Assembly: GCA_033557685.1 (NCBI GenBank)
Contig: JAWQRN010000468.1
Span: 1-29,240 of the forward strand
Origin: Sperchopsis tessellata
Lineage: Eukaryota; Arthropoda; Insecta; Coleoptera; Hydrophilidae
Direction: 5' to 3'
DNA length: 29,240 bases
The notes under the pieces were generated by a model that made no database searches, had not been told where the DNA came from, and saw only the letters and a program-made list of their open reading frames with translations. The position numbers were made by a program, and so were the translations under genes. Positions within the stretch are counted from its first letter, which is position 1, and every line of letters starts with the position of its first letter. Of the stretch, positions 9,713 through 18,659 are shown piece after piece.

Positions 9713-11157
9713 TATTTGAGATTGAGCATTTGAAGATAGAGGATGAACGCAAAATAGTCTTAATGAAGAATTTACCTAGAAAACATACACTTTTCTCTGC
9801 AGTTAAGCAAGTAAGCATGGTGATAGGCGCCAGGGTTCTGCTCGATCAAGGATTTGGAATTCTTGAAACGTTGGCTGTATAAATGAAAATTTGTTCACCA
9901 TGGATGTTGGGTACACGTGATCTTGTTGGGTCCTTTTTTCCACTAAAATTGAATGCTCCATGGACGAGAGATTTAGCCATTGATAGTTATTGTGGGTTTT
10001 GGTGCGAATATATAAAATGTAAAATTTAATATGTTAGCGTACCTTATTTTGAGTGGCTAAATGTACTATAACTCGTATTTCAAATTAGGAAGGTAAGAAC
10101 TCATGAAACATGCAATTCCATGTCGAGCTATATATTTTCCTGATGACTAATAATCTGATGTATAGAAAAAAAGTATCGTTCACACGTATATATCAACATT
10201 TAGGCTTTAGAGAAGCAGATGGAAATATTGGCGATCACTATGGATAGAGATGAATATTTCCGCGCAATTTGAAACCCGAAATGTATTAACCTCAGGCACA
10301 CTTTTTCTAGGCTAGGTCGGCTATAGTGGAAATAAGATACTTGTTGCTCAAGAAGTAAAGAATAATTACGACAAAAGCATGAAATGGAACTGCAGGTTTC
10401 GTAAGGTTTCATGCTGTTCCAAAAACAACTGAAATTTGGTAAAGTTCCTAATTACAAATTTTTGTATACGTAACTAATATAAAGTTTGCAACTTTCCTAC
10501 CATTTGAATCTTTAATTCATAATATACTTCAAATAAATCAATGAACACACACACTTTAGTTAAAACATGTAAAAGTTAATAATTTAAGTACTTACATCAA
10601 TATTAGTCAATACAGAATTGATAGATTGGAGATCTCTCACAAAAGAACTCCATACTGGGTGAAGTATTTTTAGAAAACAATACATAATGCATCGTGAAAC
10701 TCTAATTTTATTTTTACGTTGAAATCTTTGTCGTAAATAAAATTATATCGCTAAACTCATTTTTATACCAACAAAGATAATGGAGAAATAAAAATAATAA
10801 CGACTGACGTCGGGTTAGTATTGACTTTTCGTGCTTCTACGATTTTGGCCCGGCTTTAACTTTGGGGAAATAAAAAAGGAAAATGGAACAAGGTGCAAAA
10901 ACACATAAATACATTTCTGTCAATTCAGGTTTTAATTGAGTTTCGTTCTTGTAAACTTATTACGCATATCAAGAAGTAATAGAATTGTACATATATTTAT
11001 AGAACATAAAGTGTCTCGTAACAACAAATTTACTATAAGCATATATTTTGACAATATATAAATTAAACATACGTAAAATACTTACCAGTTTTTAAAATAG
11101 CCGTTTCCTTTGAATACTTTTTCCGAATTAAAATTATTAATGTGTTCACTTTTAGAT
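9713..11157. other. non-coding stretch
   Basis: No recognisable gene, RNA or repeat. The minus-strand open frame at 10200-10412 matches no family. Confidence 0.5.
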
Positions 11158-11215
11158 AGCTGGATTGTGACTAAACACTGAATATTGGGTACAAACGATC
11201 TCCTCTTCAGGACAT
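11158..11215. repeat. rearranged scrap of Penelope-like terminal repeat
   Basis: Plus-strand 11158-11177 contains CTGGATTGTGACTAAA, identical to 16 bases just after the hammerhead-like core at 5649-5664. Twenty-odd bases on, at 11197-11213, the minus strand reads GTCCTGAAGAGGAG, close to the start of the same core. The two halves therefore face each other, as if one half of the repeat had been inverted. The matches are short and the call is tentative. Confidence 0.35.
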
Positions 11216-11534
11216 ATAAAGTTATATTTCCATGGCTGTTAACCACCTTATTTCATGACGACCTCAGTGTGCTTTTAAATATAATTCCATAAATACATCA
11301 AGCTTGTGATACAAGAAAGTAAGTAAATCGATAGCTGTACTTAGTGCGTTCATTTGCCTTTGTAAATAGTAGTTATTAGAGTTAGTGTTACTATTAAATA
11401 TGTCATAGTAACAAATAAAATTCAAAATGGCTCTAAAGTATTTCAAATTGGAAGAGGTAGTATATCTAAAAAGGATAAAATTTATGTAGCATCGCTAATA
11501 AGTGTTGAAAAATTACCAGGACTGAACTAATAAA

Positions 11535-11575
11535 TATTTGGTGTTTCTGTCCGTTTTTTTCAAATGAATTTTCAA
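11535..11575 (+). repeat. mariner terminal inverted repeat, 3' end of the element
   Basis: It begins at the TA, continues TTTGGTGTTTCTG and ends in the shared TCCGTTTTTTTCAAAT. Compared with the other end it lacks about six bases in the first third. That end, on the minus strand, reads TTGGGTGTTAACATAAG at the same place. Confidence 0.7.
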
Positions 11576-11593
11576 CAAAAAAAATACAACAGA

Positions 11594-12655
11594 TTAGTCA
11601 ATAATATATTCTCCTTCATTATTTACAACTTCTTGCCAACGTTCTACAAGTTTTTCGATGCCTCTGCGAGCCATGTCCGCAATTCGACGTCATTATTGAA
11701 GGAAACGCCGCGCAAACTATTCGAAAGCGACCGGAAAAGGAGGGAATCTGACGACGTGAGGTCTGGAGAATATGGAGGGCACTGCAGGCCTTCCCAACTA
11801 GGCGTTTGAATGGTATTTTTAGTGATACTGGCGATATGAGAGCGTATGTTATCGTGTTGCAAAATAACGCCATATTGCCGATCTGGCCCTTTTTGTTGAA
11901 TTGCCGTGTTCAGCCGCTGCATTTGCATTTGAGGAATTTATAGCACCGCTTTTGACTGTCTGGTTGCGTTTAAGTATCTCGTAGTGGATGGCACCTTGCC
12001 AATCCCACCAGATGCAAACCATCGTCGGATGCAAATCTTGTTTCGCTCTGGGCTTTGCTTATTGACCATGACTCACCCATTCTTTACATTGCTTCATATT
12101 CACATTAGGCACAATTTTTCAGCACCAGTAATGATGCGGTAAAGGAACCTTTGCTTGTGGTCATGCGTAGCTCGATGACGCGCGTGCAATCCAGTAGATA
12201 TTGTCGAACGTTGGTTTTGTTGTTTCCACTCAAAATATGTGGGATAAAAGCGCCAAACTTCTGGACTTTTCCCATTGATTGAAGATGAAAGTATATGGTC
12301 ATGTGACTATAATTCATCTGCTCAGCAAATTTTACGATGGTTTGAAGGGGATATTTATGAATAAGGTGGTTTAAGCGGTCCTCATCAAATTGCACTGGTC
12401 GTCTGGAACGATCTATGTCTTCAGGTCGAAATTACTGTCTTTGGAATGCGAAAACCATCGACGAGCTCTACATTTATTTATAGCATCTTCACCGTACACT
12501 TCGGAAATATCGCGAGTAACTTTGGCGGCGTTATTCCCTTGATTGAACGCGAACAGAATGAGTTGTCGAAGGTGCTCAGATTTGTCTACTTGACAATCCG
12601 TTTCGAAGGCCCGTAATTGAATAAAATAATAAATGTCACGTAAAAGCAAACACAA
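11594..12655 (-). pseudogene. mariner transposase, multiply frameshifted
   Basis: This cut-and-paste transposase is readable across several frames on the minus strand. The N-terminal helix-turn-helix part is at 12413-12590 (LRQLILFAFNQGNNAAKV, VYGEDAINK, RRWFSHSKDSNFDLK). The second DNA-binding part is at 12240-12395 (FDEDRLNHLIHKYP, LQSMGKVQK). Next come a WVSHGQ segment and CIWWDWQGAIHYE at about 11985-12020. The catalytic core is near 11740-11857 with HDN and PYSPDL.SSD; the spacing between its aspartates is 34 residues, the DD34D signature. The first catalytic aspartate, normally in TGDEKW, reads TGAEKL, so it is lost. A small deletion with frameshift near 11665 removes about a dozen residues, after which the C-terminus (VERWQEVVNN) runs to a normal stop at 11594. 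Inactive. Confidence 0.9.
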
Positions 12656-12734
12656 TAGCTTGTGGAGCAGAACATTTTCTTACGAATGACGTATAACCTT
12701 TACACATTTGTTTTACATTTGGCGCGCATTTTTA

Positions 12735-12775
12735 AATTTGAAAAAAACGGAGACTACTTATGTTAACACCCAATA
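12735..12775 (-). repeat. mariner terminal inverted repeat, 5' end of the element
   Basis: Read on the minus strand it starts at TA and reaches the shared TCCGTTTTTTTCAAAT after TGGGTGTTAACATAAG. It is the longer and probably better preserved of the two ends. Confidence 0.7.
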
Positions 12776-12795
12776 CTATGCAACCACTAGAACTA

Positions 12796-12833
12796 AGCGC
12801 GGTTTCACAAACACCGATTTTGTCGGTGTCGGG
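12796..12833 (+). repeat. PIF/Harbinger left terminal inverted repeat
   Basis: It contains TTTCACAAACACCGATTT followed by TGTCGGTGTCGGG. The match to the right end ends abruptly after GGG. Confidence 0.8.
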
Positions 12834-13105
12834 TTTAATCATTACATTACATCAATACATTGTTTTAAATAGAACTGCTTCATACTACCATTGATCTGAT
12901 AGACAAGTCGGTGGTCGTCACGGACATAACGTGCCTGCCGGATGGTTCTGTTAATATCGGACAGTAAGCAATCGTTATGTTTTATTATGCTATGCAAACT
13001 AAATACGCTGATTCACACATGCCTATCTCAACCGATGTAGCTATCGTTGTGTTGGCTTTTGAGTTTAGGTGCGATCTTTGTCGTGCCAGTCATGTGAAGA
13101 ATGCA

Positions 13106-13290
13106 ATCAGGCATTAGCACTTATTGAACTTATAGAAGCAAAACCTTGTTTGTGCGACAAGTTTTCTTACGATTTCAAAGACAAGATTAAACATAAAAAT
13201 GTTTAGAAAGAAGTTTTTCCATTTCTTGAAATCTATTTCGGAGACATGGAATAAAAAACAGGAAGACATTGATAGGAGTTTAATTTATAT
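13106..13290 (+). pseudogene. MADF domain remnant
   Basis: MADF is a Myb/SANT-like DNA-binding domain. The frame reads ALIELIEAKPCLCDKFSYDF then KDKIKHKNV, stop, KEVF. It aligns with the usual helix LI.LV...P.LWD, the Y/FKD turn and the AW.EI helix. The first tryptophan of the family is cysteine here. The second is exactly the in-frame TAG, which is one base from TGG. A neighbouring frame continues ISETWNKKQEDIDRSL, fitting the W..LR..F.R end of the domain after a small frameshift. The domain lies on the strand opposite the transposase, near the left end of the Harbinger element, and probably belonged to that element's accessory protein. Confidence 0.72.
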
Positions 13291-13394
13291 TTTTAATTAT
13301 TTATATTACAAGAAGATTAATTTTCTTAAATATAATGTTGTAATGCCAACAGAACATGGAATTTAATATATGTTTTTGCCACGGTAAAGATCCG

Positions 13395-13990
13395 GACTTT
13401 AAAAATAATTTTTCGCGAAGAACATTGGCTTCCACGATGTGCCGTAGGTGGTTTTAAACTCTACAGTGATCTCTTTGAAATGTATAAAATAGTTACCATC
13501 TTTTTCTCGATCTAAATTTTGCAGAATTACCCACGCTTTAACAATATCTTTAGAAAATTTATTGGTCTAAGAAATATTTTCCATTTGTTTGCCAATATTC
13601 AAAAATTACATTTAAATAGCGTCGCGCTCGACATAAACGATAGTTAAAAATTTGTTTTTCAAAGTTTAGATTATGGCCTCCCTAAGTTCGAAGTATATTC
13701 TAAGAAAATGCAAATGCCTCATCTCCAACCAACACAAATGTCAAATTGTATCTTGTTTTTGAACACGCACATGCTAGCTATGATGGCTCATATGTAGTGA
13801 GAAAACTGAGTATTTCTTGCGAATCCATCAGCATTGTTTTTCAATTTTTCTGCTGTGTCCTTTAACATATTCCAAATGCTACAGCAGATATTTCCTACAA
13901 TTTTACTTATTTTCGACATTCCTGATCTGTAGCTATAATGCTATAGTCCGTAAAATTGTTAAAGAAATGGAATGTTAATATTTATATTTA
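13395..13990 (-). pseudogene. PIF/Harbinger transposase remnant
   Basis: This is a DDE nuclease of the PIF/Harbinger superfamily, decayed. The N-terminal part reads HYSYRSGMSKISKIV then ICCSIWNMLKD (13880-13955), matching the helix-turn-helix-like region before the catalytic domain. A deletion removes the block that should hold the first catalytic aspartate (the usual IDGKH segment). Next comes VGDEAF (about 13711-13729) with the second aspartate retained. IFNYRLCRARR (13619-13651) follows; the residue at the place of the catalytic glutamate in RR.VENAFG is asparagine. The C-terminal VKAWVILQNLDREKDG (13496-13543) corresponds to the family's VKAC..LHN segment. At least two in-frame stops are present. 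The family is clear from the RARR block and its surroundings. Confidence 0.85.
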
Positions 13991-14029
13991 ATTTTCATCA
14001 AAGTAACAAAATGCAAGACATGCATTGTT

Positions 14030-14460
14030 AGGTCACTTAAGAACATGAGTGGACAAGACTTGCAACGCAAATAGATACATCACGATCAGCTAAAATATCA
14101 GATAAAAATTTCAAATAAAGATACAGCAGTATCTAGCATTCTGGCCACAGAAATAACTCATGACAATAACGATGATGACGAAATTAGAGAAGATATTAAT
14201 AATCCTCATCCGATTTAGTTTACACCATCATCTGCAGACACTTCACAGTCTTCGCAAATTTCCAGAGTTGCTAGACACTAACCAAACTTCAAATACAATA
14301 GAGGTATTATGGAAAAGCTTAAAGAAAGTTTATCACCGCCCGAAGAAGATGAAATATTCTTTAATTTCGTCACTATATCGGTCAAAACAATGTCACAAAA
14401 CGAAAAAATGGAATTTAGAATGGAAGTGTTATAGTAAATACACAAAATGAAACGATTTAT
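14030..14460 (+). pseudogene. BESS-motif C-terminus, probably of the MADF accessory protein
   Basis: The BESS motif (about 14342-14435) reads EDEIFFNFVTISVKTMSQNE then KMEFRMEVL, with the typical FF..L....K.......FR..VL pattern of this protein-protein interaction motif, followed by two stops. Before it lie an acidic stretch with NDNNDDDEIRED (about 14161-14200) and a Ser/Thr-rich linker, both usual between MADF and BESS. The MADF domain itself is about 0.8 kb upstream, on the far side of the antisense transposase. The frame has one stop in the linker (near 14216) and another near 14278. A longer frame in another phase at 14160-14450 is an overlapping shadow. Confidence 0.62.
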
Positions 14461-14806
14461 AGATACTCCAAACTTTAATAATATATATTCCTGTAGTTAT
14501 TCCAGTACTTCTTCTGACTCGGACTGAATCTCAACAAAAGGCCCCACATATAACAAATCCACTTAACACCGCATTTCACTCATTTTGTTCCATAGAACAA
14601 CATACCTTAACACAACGAGAATTTTCGGAAACAGAAATTTTTCATTCCGCGCAAATTTGTATCGCATCTTTGATGTGTCTTATTAAATAAAGTATTTGCT
14701 TAGTTACTTAACTCAATGTGGTTGCTAGAAGTTTTTTAGTGGTACATACAGTCTCGTCTGCGTACTTGTTTTTGTAAGTCATTTAATTGCTTACTAAAAA
14801 AAAGTA

Positions 14807-14995
14807 GCAAGGAAGGGAAATACATATTGTTCGGTGCCTCAGTGTGACAGTAAAGCAACTGGTGGATTTTCTTTCCATTAATTTCCCAAGGACAAAGCCA
14901 GACTAAAAGTATGGTTACATGTGTTGAAAATTGGGAAGAAAGTATCAAAAACAATGGTCTTGTGTGATCATTTTGGGCTGACATATTAAATATGT
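14807..14995 (+). pseudogene. THAP-type zinc-finger domain remnant
   Basis: THAP is a C2CH DNA-binding domain found in P-element-like transposases and many animal proteins. The frame reads CSVPQCDSKATGGFSFH, a TAA stop, then FPKDKARLKVWLHVLKIGKK and VSK..VLCDHF. It shows C-x4-C (first cysteine codon at 14828), the FP.D motif, the invariant tryptophan and the final C..HF. The last pair is C-x1-H, one residue shorter than the normal C-x2-H, so a codon has been lost. With the stop in the middle it cannot fold as a finger. The short leader ARKGNTY precedes the first cysteine as in many THAP N-termini. It may be a third gene or exon of the Harbinger element, or a separate insertion. Confidence 0.8.
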
Positions 14996-15000
14996 CAGCC
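14976..15000. repeat. perfect 11-bp palindrome with 3-bp loop
   Basis: GGCTGACATAT and ATATGTCAGCC flank TAA. It starts two bases after the THAP HF codons, and transcription would give a tight hairpin. It may be a chance hairpin, a decayed transposon end or a protein-binding site. I know of no element with this end. Confidence 0.7.
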
Positions 15001-15168
15001 GAATATAATTAACAAATAAAATTACATTTATGCATCAATTGAGTCGATTTGAACGTTTTCAGTGGCTAACCGAGCCCAGAATAATTAGTGTTTTGAAAAA
15101 GATTTCATTAAACACAGTCTGAACCTCAAAACTTTATCCTAAACTGTGTACTAGCAAGGTTCGTCAAA

Positions 15169-15174
<6 letters not shown>

Positions 15175-15209
<35 letters not shown>
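15175..15209. repeat. (TA)n microsatellite
   Basis: An uninterrupted TA run of about 35 bp inside the right part of the Harbinger relic. It accounts for the YIYIYI tail of the minus-strand open frame at 15170-15376, which is therefore not a gene. Confidence 0.95.
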
Positions 15210-15211
<2 letters not shown>

Positions 15212-15233
15212 TACAAAGGCACGCCACTTAGAA

Positions 15234-15310
15234 TGCCAACGGCGATGTTTATCGGTTTGTGTGAAAAGCCTGCCCAACACCGACAATATCGTTGTTTGTG
15301 AAAAAGCGCC
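15234..15310 (-). repeat. PIF/Harbinger right terminal inverted repeat with subterminal copy
   Basis: Read on the minus strand, 15310-15273 is the partner of the left end (CTTTTTCACAAACAACGAT then TTGTCGGTGTTGGG). Immediately inside, 15271-15234 is a diverged direct copy of the same sequence (CTTTTCACACAAACCGATAA...GCCGTTGGCA). Repeated subterminal motifs are common transposase-binding sites, although here decay makes function impossible to judge. Confidence 0.75.
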
Positions 15311-15327
15311 GAAGAATAGTGGTTGAT

Positions 15328-16321
15328 CAATTAGTTTACTTATAATAGATGTAAATATGTACAAGATTTCCTGCATATATTGTCTTAGTCAGTGAAGTAA
15401 AACTGTTCACCTATCTATATTCTATTTTTCTTCATTCTGAATGAATTAGTTATAATATTAGATTTTCGAAAATATATTAAAACAACTGTAGTGTAATTTA
15501 CCCACTTACCCATATACTTGCACAAATATGTATTATGTGTACCTACTGTACATATATTTCCTTAACTATATTGCAGAAACATATCTATAACCTCCTTAGA
15601 AATACTTAAAATTTTGTTGGAAAACTTCAGAAATTTTCCAGAAAATGCAAATCTCTTTCCGGACAAATCAACTTACTATTTTCTAAACTTACCCAAAATT
15701 TAATCAGCTCTAGAACTTTGGTGAGTTTATCTCTATTTAAAATTTCATGTTGATTTATTTCCCGTTTTCCTTCTAACGTGTTCACAAAAATCAATGTTAT
15801 ACACACATAAACATACAAGGTTTAATATACTTTCCCATTACGGGAATGTAATAATACGTGAAATAAAGGTATGATTGAGAAATGTCCATGCATTAGTAAA
15901 TTAGATATTCCCATTTCAGAAACAGATGTCCAATTGATGTCAATAAACCGACCGATCGTACTTATAACTTTATAATTTCGTTAAGAGTGTCCGTAAAGTG
16001 AAATATGAGTAACGGGTATTAGTGATGACTTGAAAGTAAATTTTGCACCAATGAAATAAAGCTGAATTTATCCATTTAAACATATAGAAGTTACGACATT
16101 TCATTATATTTCAGTGTCTCTTAAGGCTATATTTAAGGACCAATAGATTTTAATTGTTTCTTGGATTGACATGCTTAATATGTGTAAGTAAGTTGAACGG
16201 TCGTATTTAGAACTAAATATGTCCTACTTCGGGTTATTTTTTTATACAATTATAGATAGGAAATAAGATGGATTTTACGGTCACAGAAAACTACCAAAAT
16301 ATCATATCAACTTGGCTAATT
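15328..16321. other. non-coding stretch
   Basis: I see no gene, RNA or transposon between the Harbinger right end and the LINE scrap. The 63-codon minus frame at 15627-15818 has no recognisable motif. Confidence 0.5.
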
Positions 16322-16900
16322 CGAATTTTCTGTACGGCAAAATTTTAAATATCTTGGCATACATATTGACGTTAAGCTCAATTAGATACATCCTATTAAT
16401 GACAAGAAATATAAATAAAAGTTCATCAATTTACTTACATACATTAAAAAAGGTGACGGACAGCGCTACTTGCGGTTTATAATAAACAATTGCGTATATT
16501 GTGCGGTTATACTTCCATGAGAAATCTGCAATGTCTCAAAATCTTACAGAATTTGGCACAAGTTGAATACTTGGACTACATTTTTATAGTGACCATAAGT
16601 TTTCAGCATTTAAATAATTGTCCAAATATATGAATTAAATTGGGTTGTGTAAAAGGATAGTAAGGATTCAAAACAACTGGATAGAATTTCCAAGAAAACT
16701 ATTTTCAGTCGAGCTATGTTCAATGGCCAGGAAAGGTGTATTTGCAGATATTAAATATTGTCTTTAGTAACCATAGGGGCTATGACGTCACCCTAACAGT
16801 ATAGTGACAAGATTCATATATAGATATGGACAATTTCCGGTTCATTTGTTTGGATTGGTGTTCTGGACTTCGTTAGCCAAAGTATGTTTCTGAAATATTC
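16322..16900 (+). pseudogene. non-LTR retrotransposon (LINE) C-terminal fragment
   Basis: The plus strand reads FKYLGIHIDVKLN, a stop, IHPINDKK, then KFINLLTYIKKGDGQRYLRF and INNCVYCAVILP. This is the thumb/connection pattern that follows the RT in jockey/I-like LINEs: KYLGV.iD..L, a histidine-isoleucine, a lysine-rich helix and an LY...ILP turn. Roughly 300 bases on, RYGQFPVHLFGLVFW (about 16824-16868) resembles the G.FP.YL.RFGL segment near the end of such ORF2 proteins. Several stops and frameshifts intervene. The LINE clade cannot be named from this, and the 5' part and tail are absent. Confidence 0.55.
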
Positions 16901-17164
16901 TATAACAACCGCTTGAACTCAAGGCAGTCTTGCTGGTTGTACTTACAGGAGAGCTTTGCATTTTCGAGAAAATAGATTTGCAGTTTTATAAGGAACACGA
17001 ATTGCAGATAAGGGTGATTTACAGCTAAGCTCGTAATTGACGATTGGAAAGACAAGCGCACGGAAATGTGCGAATGAATGTCTTTGTTCTATTGTTTTTA
17101 ATATTTGTAGTTACAGATCTTTATGGTCGTATTGTAGTTTTGTGCTTCGTAAAACGTTGTGTTT

Positions 17165-17425
17165 AATAATATGAAGCTAGATTACTAAGCGTGGGGTCTT
17201 GGGTTCGAATCCCAGAGGCGGTCGGATTTTTGTGATTTGGGTAAAGTCTTTGTAGTACTCGTCCTCAGGGAGGGACGTAAAACGGTGGGTTCCGTGTATT
17301 GTAGGTAAAATGAAGACTACGTGCATGTGAAACAACCAAATTCCATTTGGAACACTGGATGCGGCAAAATTCCCTAATAAACAATAAAAAATATAAACAA
17401 TAAACAAATAAACAATAATATGAAG
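17165..17425 (+). mobile_element. tRNA-derived SINE, family 1, with perfect target-site duplication
   Basis: A 12-bp duplication AATAATATGAAG lies at 17165-17176 and 17414-17425, so the inserted body is 17177-17413. It starts inside the tRNA-like head (the A-box is missing) and keeps a perfect B-box GGTTCGAATCCC (17202-17213). The body shared with 8640-8912 follows, then an AATAAAC-type A-rich tail (about 17374-17413). Compared with the other copy, about 70 bases of 3' body are missing. Such 5' truncation plus a clean duplication is typical of LINE-driven insertion. The minus-strand open frames here (17177-17407, 17265-17465) are antisense to the SINE and not genes. Confidence 0.9.
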
Positions 17426-18659
17426 TACCGAGGTATATAGGCTTTGATCCCGTGGATGCCAACAAAAATTCTACCGTGTAGTCCTTTTATTCCTAAATTT
17501 ATAAATTTATATCCGAGAGTTTTGTGTCTTAAGTTTACGTGTCACGTGTTTTTTATTTGCTTTTTTAGAAGTAAATGTAAAAGGATATTTTACATTTTTT
17601 TTTCACACGGATGAGCCTCGATCTATGAAATATCTTTTAGATCGCACGGCGAGAGTATATGAGAAAACAAAAGGAAGAAAATGATTTAAGTGGTATATTT
17701 CCGGACCCCACTCACGGAAAATAGGACCATCTAAATATTCATGAGAGGTAGTGCTGCAGGACCGGTTACATCTGTTGTTACCTGCCGTATCCTTCTGGAT
17801 GTTCACTTGACTTCCTGAACGCCGCACCAGGAATAACAAATTTCAGTTTATCTAAAAGGTTGGCTCTTGTTCATTAAAAAGTACGCTGGTTCGAATTTAA
17901 TTAAAGTTTAGTGCGCCGAATTGTCTTTAATTGTAATTTATAGTGTTTCATTAAGTATGTCGAAGTGTTGAAGATGTCAGATTCACAGCAGGCGAATTTG
18001 TAAGTTCCTCAAAGAAAATTAATTATTTCTCTCAAAGTTAACTCGCTCTTATTGATCATTCTTCAACACTTTTAATTGCCATAGTTAATAGAATCCTTGC
18101 TTTTCGACGTTCAAAATTGAAAGAAAAACGCGACGACTCTAAGCTATTATTTTTATTCATTTTGTAACTAATCGTTTCTGTAGAGGAAAGCTAAATTATT
18201 TTTATAATTTTTAGGATAGTTCGTAATTAAGTAAGATTTATAACTATCTCGTAGATTCGACTAATCTATATCTAACTGCCATAACTCATAAACTCAAGTC
18301 ATTCATTTTTAATCATATTTTATAACCATACATTACATATATGCATATATATATAAATGAATTATGCAAGTAAAACTAATTCAAGAGATTAGTGCTGCCA
18401 CAATTTGGTTACTAGAGGAACTGCGCCCGAGCAGAGATGCCCAGATTTTATAGCCAACATATCGGTCTAGTCAGATGGTACTCGAGGGTTTAAAACCTTC
18501 CATTATAAGAAAATCTTAGACAGAAACGTAGCTAATAAACAAACAGGACTGATAAATTGTCACAAAGTTGAATAATTCAAAATAATACCCGATGGCTTAC
18601 AATATTGCGATACAATAATTTCGTAGATAAATCCTTAACTATTAAACAAAAATGATTTA
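17426..18659. other. non-coding stretch with a slightly GC-richer patch
   Basis: The patch 17600-17840 is richer in G and C than its neighbours and is open on the minus strand for 78 codons. I recognise neither strand's product, so it may be the worn remnant of an unknown repeat. At 17973-18005 an ATG with a good context is followed after nine codons by GTAAGT, which could mimic a first exon, but there is no support for it. The rest shows nothing. Confidence 0.45.

Larger units (their letters stand above)
11535..12775 (-). mobile_element. mariner DNA transposon relic with both ends
   Basis: The length of about 1.24 kb is normal for mariner. The ends are imperfect inverted repeats sharing TCCGTTTTTTTCAAAT, each abutting a TA at the expected insertion dinucleotide (11535-11536 and 12774-12775). 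The left end has lost several bases relative to the right one. The single gene lies on the minus strand and is broken. The right edge is only about 6 bp from the outer edge of the PIF/Harbinger repeat, so the mariner inserted beside that element. Confidence 0.88.
12782..15327. mobile_element. PIF/Harbinger DNA transposon relic with MADF/BESS and THAP pieces
   Basis: Inverted ends (12796-12833 and 15273-15310) agree at 32 of 38 positions, and a further CAACCACTA block on each outer side (12782-12790, 15319-15327) extends the similarity. Inside lie a minus-strand Harbinger transposase (about 13395-13990), a plus-strand MADF domain (13106-13290), a plus-strand BESS-containing segment (about 14030-14435) and a plus-strand THAP domain (14807-14995). 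PIF/Harbinger elements typically carry a transposase plus a second DNA-binding protein of Myb/SANT or MADF type, which fits. All frames are broken. No 3-bp target duplication is evident, perhaps because the mariner insertion and decay blurred the left edge. It could alternatively be a composite of two elements. Confidence 0.78.

Noticed and set aside
14736..14984. 82-codon minus-strand frame
   Set aside because: It lies antisense to the THAP domain, whose cysteines, FP.D and W are recognisable on the plus strand.
15170..15376. 68-codon minus-strand frame with an YIYIYI tail
   Set aside because: It is the translation of the Harbinger right end and the (TA)n microsatellite.
17177..17465. Two overlapping minus-strand frames of 66 and 76 codons
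   Set aside because: Both are antisense to the SINE with the target-site duplication.
17973..18005. ATG, nine codons, then GTAAGT, resembling a tiny first exon
   Set aside because: Such short combinations are expected by chance and no downstream exon could be recognised.
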